From Vanilla planifolia (lineage: Eukaryota; Streptophyta; Magnoliopsida; Asparagales; Orchidaceae): DNA of 64,000 nt. This document shows positions 1 to 13,900 of the stretch, piece by piece; the first letter of the stretch is position 1; each line of letters begins with the position of its first letter. The position numbers and the translations under genes are program-made. The notes beneath the pieces are model-generated. The model did no database searches. It worked only from the letters and a program-made list of their open reading frames with translations, and was not told the DNA's origin. The stretch is from positions 22,798,237-22,862,236 of the forward strand of contig CM043869.1 in the NCBI GenBank assembly GCA_023846275.1. The letters are read 5' to 3'.

Positions 1-1046
1 ACTACTTTTATTAGCATAAAATTTTTAATTAAAATATTTTTATTTAAATAAAAATACTAAAGATTAGTAATGATTAAAATAGCTCTTGAACATGATTTTC
101 ATGATCTAAAGGATCTTGGACTATTCAATCACAAAAATTATGCAATCAGACTATTGGGATTAAACTAGTACTATTTAGAAAATAACATTTGATATGGATT
201 GTTAGATTTGAATTATGATCTGATTCTTAGACTTAGATCTTAGGCACATATTAAATGTGGACCATTTGATCTCAAAATTATGCAATCATACGAGTCATGA
301 AATTAGCACTTAAAAAAAGGTAGATGAGATGACAATCATTAAGTCACAAAATTGCACAATTAGATGGTGGAAAATGCTTCACAATTCCAAATTAAGTCAT
401 GCAAATAAAGAACTTCTCTTAATTCCCACATTGTCTATTTGACTAGTGTTTATCTCCTTATGAAGTTTTCTCTATACTTCAAAGGTAGCCGATTAATAGG
501 GTTGGCTACCCTTAGTTTGTTTAGAATTAAATCACCCACACTGCCAATATGGCTTTATAATTAATTCAACAAAATTGGGAGTTATGCCTAGATGCAATAC
601 TTGTATATCAATTTGTGACTTTGTTCCATCCCAATGACAACAACGAACAAGTTTCAAGAGAAGGAATATTTTCAAATATATGATCAAGAATAAAATGATT
701 CTTTGGATACTTTAGATAAGAAGATCAAGGTTTTGGAATCCTAACATTTTTCTAAGATGGTTAATTTAAAAAAAATTAATTTGTGCCTTGTAAGAGGTTT
801 CAATCAAACTTAATATTCTAAATAAAATAAAATTTAAATAATCAAAATTAAATTCAAAAGATATATCTTGATTTGATACTCTAACCAAGAAGATCTTTAT
901 TAGATCTGATATTTGCTCTTCTTTTTGAAGTTCTCTCATGAGCACAAACATCGACTATCTAAAATCTAAAAATTTACATTAAAAAGTTTATTATAAATAC
1001 TTAGGATTTATTATTATTAAATAAAGTGTTATGATTAAGAGTTAAT

Positions 1047-1050
<4 letters not shown>
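1..1050. repeat. Old dispersed repeat block, copy 1
   Basis: This AT-rich stretch resembles 18,180-19,210 in the same orientation. Shared landmarks occur in the same order: a segment reading tatttagaaaataacatttg here and tatttagaaaataggattta there, a 'gggttggctaccc'-like segment, 'gatggttaat/gatggtcaag', a run 'caatcaaacttaa/taatcaaacttaa', and an end rich in 'tactctaac' followed by 'gttctctcatgagcac'. A shorter third copy of the 3' part lies at 15,500-15,660. The length and the shared end would fit old LTRs or solo LTRs, but I see no adjoining primer-binding site or polyprotein, so the class is open. I see no gene here. Copies differ by many substitutions and indels, so the insertions are old. 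Confidence 0.55.

Positions 1051-1115
<65 letters not shown>
1049..1115. repeat. (AT)n microsatellite
   Basis: An uninterrupted AT dinucleotide run of about 67 bp sits directly at the end of the dispersed repeat block. Such runs are common in plant intergenic DNA and length-polymorphic. Confidence 0.95.
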
Positions 1116-1118
<3 letters not shown>

Positions 1119-2600
1119 GTTTCCTCTTTATGTTTATTAATGTTTTCGTTTTATATATTTTTCTTTTTTATCTTTTTTAATTAGGAAAGTATTTCTCTTT
1201 TTTTAGATTCCTTCTATTCCACTTATAAATCTTCTTACAAGCAAGGAACCTTTTGTCTCCGTCACTCAACCTACAATATTTAAAGTCGTGACATCAAGCT
1301 CTCCATGGCATGGCTAAACCACTTTGAGCTTATCATTTACTAATAATTGTTAGAATGTCAAACCATTTTCTTTTTACAAAGTTTCACTTAAGATTCTTCC
1401 TATGTATGCATTTTTTTCAAATCTTGTCTTTGAGTTATAATCCATTTCAAGTTGCACTAGAACTTAAGAAACAATAGTATAACCACCCTCTAAATGAAAA
1501 TCAAGTGTTTAAGTTGAAGAAATCATGTTAGAATATGCATTAAGCTTGATTACCTTATGGTAACATAATTCAATGTTAGTTTCATATATGTAAGATCTAC
1601 TTTATGACTTATATTCAAAGCAAAACATGAATATGTGTAGTCATCATAGTTTTATTATGGTCTCTTCATATAGATATGATGGCTTATTAAGATAAGACTT
1701 AAAGGAATAAACCTAGTTTTACCATGTTGGTTGAGTATGATTCGACTTATGAGTTCTTATCTTTATTGTCTATTGTATAGATACGAAATTCATACTTGTA
1801 TGGTTGTTTTCAACCTTTAAGAACTTAGGAAAGGAACTAGTTAATTTTGTGTCAGAATGTTCAATATTCATCATCATAATTATACAACTCCTAGTATAAC
1901 TAAGAATGTTAATTAAGCCTTTGTCTTGCATGATATCATCCATATACAATGTTTAAGTTTTTTTTATATAATTCATAACTTTGTACAATTGAAGTAGTAT
2001 GTGGTACTTGTACAATTTATTTCACTTCATAGTTAGCTTAAAGTACATGTGATGAAAATGCTATAATGTTCTCATACAAATACTATATCATATATTATAT
2101 TAGTAAAATGAGTTTGTGCTATTATTTTATGTTGTTTGCTTTTAAGAGAATTACAATGTATTTTTATGATCTTACATTGTATAGAAAATTCCTGAAAGCT
2201 TGACACTAAGTGATTTAACTAATCATTTAATGGTGATTCAAATATCATACTTGTATAATCAATTTGAACATAAGAAAAGAATAGAACTTATACAATCATA
2301 GTGATTATGTAGTATGATGGACTAAAAGCTTAAGTGTTTGGAACTTTATTCTCCTTTTTTTTAAAATTTTCAAGATTTATTGCTTAGGTAAAAGCTGAGA
2401 TTGTGAAGATACAAGCCAGTTTAATTACCATAAAACATAATATATAAGAGTTAAATCACCCAAAGTGAGCTGTAATGTATTAAAGCCTTGTAATTTGCTA
2501 CTTATCATCCCACTCTATCCATACTCAGTTTTTAATTAGTTATTAAATATTGGATTCTCAAATATGAGGTTTTTTTGTCGAGCCTTGCAAGTTCAAAGAT
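1116..2600. other. AT-rich intergenic stretch without a recognisable gene
   Basis: I see only short chance reading frames, no tandem repeats and no recognisable domain. The right end merges into the 3' end of the LINE remnant read on the - strand. Confidence 0.5.
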
Positions 2601-5600
2601 TGATCGAGGAATTTGATTTCTCCTTAATAATAAGTTTTAAGAAGTAGAGCTCACAAGTTGTGCTAGTACATTAGCCATAACATAACTTCTCTATAGATGT
2701 GTTGTAGCAATACTAATGTGCCTAAAAGTATCTCTTACAAGTATATGCCAAGGAATAATGGAGTTATCATTTATCATGTTTATAATTTACCTTAGATTTA
2801 TTTCATTAAGAAGCTACTAAATATTGTTGGTAATATAGTGTTGGAGACCTTGTAAAAGCACCACATCTGTTGCTTCCATCTTGATTTTGTTGTCATAGTA
2901 CATAAAAAAACGCCCATTTGATCTTACCCTTGTCGTCTCTAATCATGCCTCTCCCATCGATAGTCCCTAGATTCCTTTTTGCATATCCATTAACATTAAG
3001 CTTGAAGAAATTTGGAGATGGTGTAGACCAATACATAATTGAAGTTTACATTATTCTACACTTAGAGAAGGCATCTAGCAAACCCCTAGAAACTAGTGTA
3101 AACTCCTAGTTTTTTTATTGAAAAAAAGTGTACCATTATCTCATGAAGATGAAATTGCATGTTATTGCACATTCTTAACGCTAAACTAGTTTTCCCCTCA
3201 AATGGAAATTTGTTTCTAGCTTTCTAAATTTCTTAGCAGATAATACTCGAAAGCAAGACAATTAGTTCTCCTCAAACCATTGTAATATTACCATATATAC
3301 ACTAGTGTGTAGCATATGATTTAATGATTGGCTTTTTAATCCAGAGTTATTAAAAGCTTTGAGAAATATTGCCACATTGGGTACGTCTTATTACATTCAA
3401 TAGATGCATAATCCATTGCATCAATAACTAGACAATCAAGACACCTCAATGAAAGCTAGAAACCAAGCATGCAAAAGGGAAGGGGAGAAATATTGAATAA
3501 TCTCCATGCAAAGATTGAGATCTTGGTTAGTAATAAGTTAATCCAAATATGTATTCTAGAGTCCATTATGATACATTATTTTTTTCCTAATTAGGCTATA
3601 AGTTGAAGAAGTAGTAAATTCTCTATTATTTGTTAAGGAATAATATTTGCACTATCCCAATCTTACAATCACTGTGTTGATCTACATTGCATTAAATGTG
3701 TTGAATATACATCCATGCATAAGATGCTCCTTATTTGTTCCTTTTGATCTTATATTTAGAATGCAAGAGTCTTCCCCATAAGGAGCTCCCATTGTTGAGT
3801 TTCCAATAGATTTAATAACTAAAAGTGATATGTAAATCCTCAACTTTCCAAAGGAAGGCAAATATTGATCCACTTAGTTTCCAAGTTACCCACAAAAAAC
3901 CCTTTTAGTTCCTTTCCAAAATTGAGATGAATTGTTTTGGAGGATTCGCCTGTTAAGCATCATGTAGGCAAGAAAATGCTTAATAAGCATTAGTCCACTC
4001 CCATTGAATGAAGCTATTTTTCCAACTCACATAGTCATCTTATCTAAAAGTGGTTGAAATAGAAATAGTTTTTTTCTATCTTTAGAAGTTGCACCCAAAT
4101 AAGATAGCAAAATCGTACTATTTTTTAAGCCCAACTTTCCAGAGATCCAACAATGGTGGGCTGCTAAACATTATTTCAAGCATAAAATTTAACTTCTCTA
4201 TTCGTTAATAAGTAATCTCGATTCCTCTTGAAACAATTGCATGAAATTATTGATCTCCCCCTACCCCTAGTGAAGATAATAATACCATCCATAAAGTAGA
4301 GATATGTGATCTTAATACTGCTTCTCAACATTGCAAAGTGGTTGATTTCACTATTATCTTGAAGTTTATTGTACTTCGATTAAAGGAATTAATAGCCAAA
4401 ATAAATAATAATAAGGCTAATGAATTACCTGATTTCATCCCCTACAAGGTTTGAAAAATCCCTTACAACCACCATTAATGATGAACCAATTGTACTGTAA
4501 GATATTAATAATAGGATGAATAAGATAGTGGTCAAGCCCAAATTGTAACAATGTATTGAGAAGAATTTTCCAAGATAGGTAATGTATTCTTCATATCAAT
4601 CTAAATTGCATAATTGTGACCTCTAGCTTTTTGGTTGAGAGACTCCAACATCTTTTGTGTAATTAGTAAATTATCTTCTATACCTCTTCTTTTGATGAAA
4701 TCAGCCTGTTCTTGAGATATAAGTTTGGGCATAAACTCATACAACATTTGTGCGATCAACTTAAAGAATTTCTTTTCAATACATGAGCATAAACAAATAG
4801 GTCAAAACTTTGAAAAATTAACATAATGTATGCACTAACTAGGCCTCTTGGATTGACATGCATGCCATAAAACCTTTTGCAGTAATGCGAATGTCATTTC
4901 GAATTATATGCCAAGTAAGATAGAAGAATTGTCCCGAAAATCCATCAGGTCGGGAGGCATCATTCCTATCAATACTGAATACTATCTGCTTGAGCTTCTC
5001 TTTCATAACCTCCTTTGTTAAGTTGGCATTATCCTTCTCTATAATCAAAATAGTTGGAATGACACCCACAAAAGTTAACAGTGCTTAAGGATTATCCTTC
5101 TTGCAGTAAATTTTTGAGGTAATTTGCTAAAGCCTTCCTGATCTCCTTATTGCCTTGAAGACAACTGTCTTTGATGTCCTGCAATCTATGGATCCTGAGC
5201 CTACTGTGGTTGTCTTTTGCATAAACATGATAGAATTTAGTATTACGGTTGCCTTCTTGTAGCCACTTCAACCCCTGCTTTTTGTCACCAGAAGGATTCT
5301 TCATTTCTTGTAGCTTTATTAAGAATGTATTAAGCCAAGTTGAGTTCCTCAAACGTGGTATCTAACTAGCATTGTTCATAGTAATTTCTGAGCTCCAATG
5401 CTTGCTTTTACACCTCTTTTACTGCCTAAAGAAGTTGCCAAATCGTTCCTTATTCCATTGTTTGAGACATTGTTTTTTAAGTCTTTTCAGTTTAAGTGCC
5501 ACTGTATACATGCTGCTGCTACACACTTGCTGGTCCCAATTCTCCTTAACCATGTGAAAAAACAAAGCATGATTGAACCGCCGCATATTTTTGGAATTTG

Positions 5601-6250
5601 AATGAGTGTGTCATGCTGGTTGACGGAGCTGAAGATTGAAAGGTGCATTAGCTGTTAATACGTTAGAATGGGATAAGTTCTGAGGAAGATGACGGAACGA
5701 AAGACCAAGGAAAGGAAGAAGAATGGACAAAAATGCAGGTGCTGCACCAAACGCTGGTTGTTTTTTCTTTTTGTAAGTGAATGCAACGAAAAGACCCGGA
5801 AAGAATGAATAATAGCAGTGAATGATCCAATGGAGACTTGCTTGAGTGCTCAACTGAAGCCAAATTGTAATTCTGTAAACATTGCTGATTGACCAGAATC
5901 CAATCTAGCATTTGCCAAATCAAGAAACCCAGCCTTTTGATAGACCATGCGAAGATGCCACATGAGAAAGTAGATGGATTAGATCACATTATTGGACAAA
6001 GATCCTATTGGGAAAATAATTTACATTCCTTAATTATAGTGATTACATTGAAGTCACCATCTACTCCAAGGGGCTAAGAAAGAAGAAGCATTGTTGTCTA
6101 GCTAGGTCCACAAACTCCTCCTCTCAATAGTCAAGCATTTTGCCCATACAAATGTGCAAGTCACTTTAGAAACACCGTTGTTCTATTCCTAACATGCACA
6201 TACAGATCCTTATTCTCTTCAACATGGTAAGTAAACTTGTCATGCTAAAG
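2600..6250 (-). mobile_element. Degenerate LINE (non-LTR retrotransposon) with EN, RT and RNase H remnants
   Basis: Read on the - strand, the pieces fall in the order expected for plant L1-type ORF2. An endonuclease segment has 'GDFNVITI' (about 6,021-6,050) and then 'LDWILVNQ' and 'SPLDHSLLLF' (about 5,815-5,910), the last close to the SDHSP-like end of AP endonucleases. A linker has 'WLQEGNRNTKFYHVYAK' (within 5,092-5,352). The start of reverse transcriptase has 'DASRPDGFSGQFF' (within 4,839-5,069), and then 'ISQEQADFIKRRG' (about 4,681-4,735). A C-terminal RNase H has 'FKLNVNGYAKRNLGTIDGRG' (about 2,950-3,012) and an 'HLYREV'-like tail near 2,690. Frames change and stops interrupt repeatedly, so this is a dead, old copy. 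The YXDD catalytic core of RT was not located. Confidence 0.7.
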
Positions 6251-7085
6251 CAACCAAATTTTATTATTACAATTACTCATAACACAATCAAATTTTAAAC
6301 TACTTACAAGGGGTTCAATAAAGTCAAGAAATTCTTATGTTTGGAGTGAGTATTTTGTGTCTAGAAATAACCTCCTTGCTAGTTGCTCCATGAACGTTCG
6401 CTAGTCATACTAACATATCATTGAGGAAATTCTACTTTAATGCTTGCTGCTTATGTACAATCTTAGTATCACATCAGTAGAATTAGGGTACTTGACTAAT
6501 AATGGTTTTTTCAATCATCTAGGAAGTACAATTCTAATCCTATTGGTGTCCAAACCAGTCAAACCATTTATGCACTCTTGTTTGCTATTACTGATTATCT
6601 CTTGTTTTTTAATCATCAACAACTTTATTTAGAATACTAAGGAAGGTGTTATCGAATACAATTTTTGAATTTTCTTGGTTAACATCACTTGTTCTACTGG
6701 ATGAAATTTGAAACAATCACAATTCACCACCCTCTCTTGTTATTGGCAAGTTAGTTGCATGTCAACGTTTGATGATTTATACTTAATAAAGGTGTAAAGC
6801 CTTTAAACGATGATATAAAATGGTTAATTTTGGGTATTCTTGTTACCATTGATTGTAATGACATGTTGCCCATGTTTGTTTTAACATGACTTATTTGTGC
6901 ATGATAACACTTGTGACAATTTGTTTACATGCCATAGCATGTAACCATCCAATTCATTATATTGGTTACAAAAAGAAAAGTAAAAAAGATAAAACAATGC
7001 CACTTGTGATATAAAGAAATGTAAAAAGATAAGCATAAAATAGTTATTGAATTCTTAAGATGGAGAATCATAAGAAATGAACAAT
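6250..7085. other. Intergenic stretch without a recognisable feature
   Basis: AT-rich DNA. The left end may still belong to the 5' part of the - strand LINE. No coding signal or repeat was recognised. Confidence 0.4.
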
Positions 7086-7087
7086 CT

Positions 7088-7300
7088 ATGATGTCAAATT
7101 TAGAAGTAATGGAACTTTAGAAGAAAAACTAGGTTGGAAGGGTCTAAGAAGATATTTTAGATATGTTATAAAATAGGATGTCAAATTTAGAAAGAAATGA
7201 ACTCAAGTTGCAAACTAGTTTGAAAAAGTCTAGGAAGATATTTTAAACATGTCTGCAACTTATGATGTAAAATTTAGAAAGAATTGGATAACCTAGTTGT
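7088..7300. repeat. Tandem repeat, about 87-bp unit, 2.4 copies
   Basis: The segment 'gatgtcaaatttagaa' recurs at 7,090 and 7,178, and as 'gatgtaaaatttagaaa' at 7,264, each time followed by a similar 'aagatatttta' part. Units are diverged and about 86-88 bp long. There is no coding content. Confidence 0.7.
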
Positions 7301-7464
7301 TGAGCAATGGTAGATGTTCTAGAATATAAACACACTTGTTGTGCCTTTATTTGAGATTATGTGATGCTTGTTTTATATGTATTAAGCATTACAAGAAAAC
7401 TCTATCGAAATTAAAAAATTGCTAAACCTACAACATTGTAAATGACCAAATTATATAGTATGAT

Positions 7465-7810
7465 AGTATGGATCCTGTAGTACAATATGCATAAAGAAGA
7501 GAATTTGAACTAGATTAGAGAACATTATTTAGTTTGAAAATAAGGATAATATAGGATAATATAACACGATATGCATAAGAGTGAGACTTTGAACAATAAT
7601 GAAGACCATCATACAATATGATAACATGGGTTGTACAATGCTATATGCATGAGAAGGAGGGAAGTAAAGTTTGATATACATAAGAAAGAGAAATTAAACT
7701 AGATGAAGACCATTATATGGTACGACATTAGAAATTATACAATATAATATGATGAAAAGGAGCTAACCAGAATATCATATATTATAATATCACTCATTAT
7801 AGAGTACGAT
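7465..7810. repeat. Degenerate minisatellite around 'tacaatatgcataa'
   Basis: Variants of 'acaatatgcataagaa' with a following 'gaagaccatcat' occur about five times between 7,465 and 7,810 at irregular spacing of roughly 40-100 bp. The array is strongly diverged. No gene is visible. Confidence 0.5.
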
Positions 7811-9135
7811 ATGTTAAGTGCATGAGTTTGATAATCACAAAACCAAGTTATTATTACCTAATGAATATTTTAATTAATGATAAGTTGTAGTGACCAAATG
7901 TGTTAGAGCAAAGCATATACCAATCAAATGGATTAAAGTCTGATCTTTGCTCTCAAGAACATGGCTTAACTTGCTAATTTAGAGTCTTGTGGATCAGCTT
8001 CAAATGACATGGCTAAGCCACTTAGAGCTTCCACTTCTATTACATTATCTAACAGAATTATTAAATCATTCTCTTATGCATAAGTGGCGCTTATGACTAT
8101 TTACTCATGTATGCATCTTAGTTATGACATTCTTCTATGAGTACAACTAAACATGCTTAGAATTAAAATATATACATTAGTCAATATAGTATAACTTGGA
8201 TTCAAAACATGTATTAAAGTTGAATAAATTAACTTTAAAACAAGCATTGTTCTTCACTACCTTCCAATCGTACATTATGACAATTGTTATTGTACTTGTA
8301 TGATTTGGTTTCTAGCATTCCAATTATTGGAATTGTATGATTTGGTTTCTAGCTTACATTACAAGTAAAATTTAAAATTGTGTGAATGTCCTAGCATTCC
8401 TTCATAGTACATCTATATTTATCCTTTTGTGTTTAAACTAAGAATTAAGAATCTAGTTGTACATGGCTTCATCCATGTACGAAAATTCTGTGTTTTGTTT
8501 ATTAAAGATTTAACTTGCATTACACACATATGAAGAACAATTCATGTTTTATACAACCTTATCCCTTACTAAACACTTAAGTCAAAATGAACCTAAGTTA
8601 GATCATACTATTAAGTTTTAAAGAACACACTAAGATGATGTGTATACAATAGAACTATTGTATATTCAAACTTATACAATATAATGATAGTACATGCATG
8701 AAATACTCATATCACCTAAGAGATTAATGGTTAAAATTCTTCATATCAAAAGATCTATATCGTACAGGAAAAACTCAAGAGGTTCAAAAAAAATATCATA
8801 CAATGGCTATCCACCAATCAGATGCAATAATCTTAAACTTGAATAATGTACATATGATATTTGTATGATAACATAGATCGTTCATTATGAAGATCTAAAA
8901 AATTAAATTTAAGAATTTATGTAGTACAAAATGAGTAGTAAATTCAATTTTGAAGTGAGTAATAAAATTATTTTGACCATTTTTCTTGGATCTTCAGCAT
9001 CTAGCTTGAAGAGGCCTACTTTAGCATTGAAGTTGGTCTCAACATCAAGCATTCCTTCTTTTTCAGGTATCTTCAACCCCTTACCTTACCTTTTTGCACT
9101 TGATATTTGAATAACAACTGGGGGGATCTCTTCCC
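7811..9135. other. Intergenic AT-rich stretch
   Basis: No gene was recognised. A short direct repeat, ttgtatgatttggtttctagc, occurs at about 8,297 and 8,335. The segment just before 9,136 may be the 5' untranslated part of the adjoining LINE fragment. Confidence 0.4.
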
Positions 9136-10970
9136 ATGGCATCTCAACAAGGCTTCACAAGACCATCCCCCAATTACTTCTTTACAATGGTATTAAGGGA
9201 AATGATGGTACATTCACCATGTAAAATAAAACTACTCCCCTCCTATAGGGGTGAACTAGAGGTGGTCTTCAGTAAGAATGAAATTTTCTCCACTAAGTTC
9301 TATCATGGAAAATCAAATTTGAATGGGATAAGGGCTAAGTTTCAAAAAATCAAATTCAAATGCTTCTTTATAGTTGGATATATAGACCCCCAAGCACATT
9401 CTCATTCGATTCTCGATGGGCGAAGACTTCCTCTATTGCTAGATAAAAAAATTGGAGTATAATAAAATTTCTAATGTCCATGTTTATTTGGGTATTAGAC
9501 TTTCAATTCAATGTAGAGCCTTCAGTTGTACCAATTTGGATAGCATTTAAACATCTTTGACTTCACCTATTTAACAAAATTACATTATATTCATTAGTTT
9601 TGGCAATTAATACTCTATTGAAGCTAAATTTAGTGACAACTTCTCTCTTGATACTATACGTCACATAAGTTTGAGTAGAATTTGATCTCACTAAGGAACT
9701 TCCCACAACAACTAGAATCTCAAAATGAAATTGATGTAAAGGAGGCATTTGGTAGAAAGTATGCTATAAAAATCTTCCTCCTTATTGTTTACACAGTCCT
9801 AAGCAAGGTGATTCAATAGACGAATGTAAATTTATTAAGCATCAAATAAAAAATTAGAGGATTCTCTTACATATAATACTTCTAATGTTGAAGGAGATTA
9901 TTTGTAATCTCAATAGGAGTTGAAGTTGGTCATGCAATTGGAGGACTAGTGCAATTCAATTTGAAAAGCTCTCTGAGCAACATATGCTTGAACCCAATAA
10001 AAGCATAAGGTTATTTCTACGAAGAAGAAAATGTGAATAAATCTCCAAGGCCTTCACCAAAGACTATAATAGATGATAGCTACATTATATCAAACAAGCA
10101 AGGGCTTGAAAGAAGACTTCCATCTCTGTCAAATTTGAAAGTTTTATTATTAAGAAAGGAGAAACAATCAAAGGATGTTTAGCCCTATCAACTCTTCATT
10201 CTTACACTTGATGATAATAGGTGAGATATTATTTGGTCCCTAAAATTGAAGATGAATTCATCCAAGTAAGATATAAAAGAGGTTGTCAAAAGAAATCTCA
10301 AATGCATATTACCTTTCCTTAGTTTATAAGGCAATGTTAAAAAGCCCCCTTAAGTTGGGATTTTCTTTCCAAAATGATGAATGCACTAATATGGAATATT
10401 TGAAGCATTGCATGCAATGCCTCCCTAATAAAGCAAATGCCATCATTCTAAATCATAAGACTCAATTATTGACTCTACTTAAACTAGTGGTAAATGAATA
10501 TAAAATCTCAACTTTTTCTTAAAAATTAAGACTCAACAATGGAATTCACAAACAATCAAATAAGATATCGATTTTTTGGAGTGATCAACTTCAAGTATAC
10601 ATCATTTATAATTCAAAAAAATCCACTCTTATTAAGGTTAAAATGGGAAATTTAGACAACAATGTCTTTGCATCTATTATATATGCTAAATAAACTTTAC
10701 ATCAAAGACTAGTTTTGTGGTCCAAGCTCCTACAACACCAACAATTGCTACTAAATAATCCATATCTAGTGGGAAGTGATTTTAATGTTATTACAAATTT
10801 AGAAAGAGTACTTGGGTTTAGTTACTCAAGACTTTAAAGCAATGGAAGACTTCCAATTGCTCATTAAGAATGCATCTCTAATTCAACTGCATAATAAGAT
10901 GTTCCTTCATGCGACATGACAAAAGAATGGAACCCATGTTTGGAAATGCTTGGTAAAAGGCTATGTAATG
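9136..10970 (+). mobile_element. Degenerate LINE 5' part: ORF1 (gag-like) followed by endonuclease
   Basis: The first open stretch (9,136-9,462, 108 aa) contains 'VVFSKNEI', then 'LNGIRAKFQKIKFKCFFIVG' and 'IDPQAHSHSI'. This pattern matches the DUF4283 region of plant LINE ORF1 proteins (RPS-IR..F..-G.f.vG..d.rHvlI). Frame-shifted continuation gives 'WIAFKHL' near 9,540, 'VEFDLTKELP' near 9,680 and a zinc-knuckle-like 'NLPPYCLHSPKQGDSIDECK' (9,771-9,830). Further on, 'VGSDFNVITNLERVLGF' (about 10,765-10,815) belongs to an endonuclease. Many frame breaks show that the copy is inactive. No reverse transcriptase follows, so it is truncated or disrupted after about 10,970. Orientation is opposite to the LINE at 2,600-6,250. 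Confidence 0.65.
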
Positions 10971-13900
10971 AAAGATGGAAAGAAAGGGAACTAATAAAGG
11001 CTTTGTTCATCCTTCCATTACTCTTCTCCAATTCTTGCACTTCTTCCTTCTTGGTTCTTCTCCCTTTTTCTTCTTCTTCTTCCTACTTTTGCACAGTATT
11101 CCTCAAGTAGTAATGCCATAACCCCTTCCTCTTATTGCCCTTCTTTCTCCTACTTTCCTTCCTTCTACTCTTCTCTCACTAAACACTTCCCAATCTTTCC
11201 ATCATAGTAGCAATAGTGTCAAGTTCGAGAAAAGGATTAAGAATCTTAGCTGCTAGAGTGTATGTGTATGTTTGTGTATAAAAACACACTCAATTAATTT
11301 TATTTCCTTAAGTCACAACAAATACAATTGAGCTCTTTCGTTTTGAAGCAAGAATTAATAGGTTCTCTTTAATGAACTATTCCTAATGTTATGCTCATTT
11401 CATGTTTAGTGCAACTTTACAAAAAATTATATTTTTTGAGATAATAATAAAATAATATTTGTTATATTTTTAACCTTTAAACAAAAGTATGGCTTAATGA
11501 TAAAGAGAAAATTACATCTTAATATTATAATTATAGTATTATAAAATTATCACATTGCAAAAAAGTCACATATCTAATACACAATCACATTTGCACATGT
11601 TCAATATAAAAAATATTAATAATGATAATACTACATTTCATATGCATAACATGAATCACTAATCCTAAGGATTTATGCTATTGGTTTCTTATCAAGGTCA
11701 TGCAATAAACACAAAGAAAATATTAAATATAAGTATGTCTAAATCGAATCTATTGCAATATGTCTAAGGTAAATAATTATAGATAGTAAATCACAACAAT
11801 AATTTTAATATCTAATAAGTATGATAAAATATAAAAATTTGTTTAGCCAAAACTATATAGCTAAAAAAAATTCTCTAATAAGTAAGAGTCACTTAACTTT
11901 AATGTGCAAATCATATACAATCTATAAAATCCATGAAGCCTAACAAAATAAAGTCAACTCAAACTACTTAAAAATATCATATTTGTCTTAGTAATTATTT
12001 TTTCATGTAAGATAATAATACCACTTGCCATTTACTACAAAGTATCAACATAATTAATATAAACAAACACTTCAAAAAATAATTATTTTACAAAATTAAT
12101 TTAAAATTTACATGAAAAATATGACACTTGGTGTAAACTGTCATGTTTAGTTTTATTGCAATATAATAAGACCTTTAACATCATTAAATTAACTATTTTC
12201 AAACATTAACAAACTAATAAAATACTAAAATAATATCTTTAAAAAAATTATTCTTTTAATAAACTTAAATTCATTAGACAATTAATTAAAATACTCAATA
12301 CTAATTAAATAAAATAAAATAACTAATTTTAACAAAAGAATAATATAATGCTAAGAAATGGAAAAAAGGTAAGGAGAAAGATGAAGGAACAATGAAAAGA
12401 AATGTGAAGGAGAATTAAGAGGGTAAGAGGAAAAAAAAGAATGATGGAGGATGATTATAATGAGATATAAGGAGTAGGACAAATAGTTATGTATAATATC
12501 TATTGAAATAGAGAACCTCACTTTGTTGCCAATAAGATTGAGGTAAAAAGAGAGTTATGATGAGGTTTGATTGTGAAAAGACAAGAAAGATGTATGATTC
12601 ATGCTTCATATATTAATTACAACATCAAATAAAATTGCAAAGTAGGGCCAAATTGTCAAGCATAAAATTAATTAAGTTTAAGTATTTATACAATGGTTAA
12701 ATTAGTTAATAATTGTAAAGGAGGTGAGTTTTCTTATAGTAATTAACATGATAAATCATAATAAAACATGAGCTTTTATATTAACTAGCCATTATATAAA
12801 ACTTTTTATAATGATTCAAAGATTAATCTATAATTTAATAACTCTAATATTTTAAAAGATTAAGATCTCTTACAATGGTTAATATGAAATTATTTTAAAA
12901 ATAAACATTTAAAAAACATATAATATATGTCACTATTTTGCAAACATAAGGATAATCATCTTACCTTACACATCATGGATAACTAATAAAAGGACAAAAT
13001 ATTTATGATGGCATGGAGGTGACAGATTTAGTTCTTGTCACTTTTTACTTAGCATTACTAAATGATGAATGCTCTTAGTGTGATAATTGGATGTTATGGT
13101 GTTAAAGCTTTCATATTTTTTTCAAGATTTTTATTGATATTATTAGACATCTAAAGGTTAACACTTTTGAAAGACTTAACATTTTTTTGATATATTAACT
13201 AGGTTTATATATCATATATTTTTTTTATAAATATTTAATCATTGCATATCATCATATATAATCCCTAGATGATTATATAAAGAAAGTTGGTTTGTTGTTA
13301 TGAATGTTTTGAAGGTATTTCAAGCCTTTTTAGTAGTATTAAGATAATAATAATGGATTTTCTTTTTAATTTTATTTCATAATGGATTTTTCTTAGTGGA
13401 CCAATTGGAATTTTTTTTTGTTATGAATCATATTATAAATATCAATTATAGAAATTGAGCAAATATAACACAAGCATTTAAATGCATTCAATATCTTCAA
13501 ATTTTTTACCATGAGTTTGGACCAATAATGCACACTTTTGCATGAATAATTGTAAAAAAAACTAAACACATTTCTTGAGCACTAATATATTATTCCATAT
13601 AACCATGGAGATTAGTTAACATAATACTATTAATATGAAACTTATCTACAAACAAATAAATAAAAAAACTTAATGTTTGTAATTGTCATCAAAACTAATA
13701 GCACTTCAACATAAATGACTTTCTCAATAACAAAAAAAAATCAAACATCAATAGAAGTAGTTCATTTTCCCAAACTTGCCAAGAAATAAACAAAATCTTA
13801 ATTTAATTTTTTGATGTGTTAGAATATGAATGTACTTATGAAAAAGTATGCAACAATCTAGATAATTTAGTTTTAAAATTGTAAATCAAAAGATTTATTG

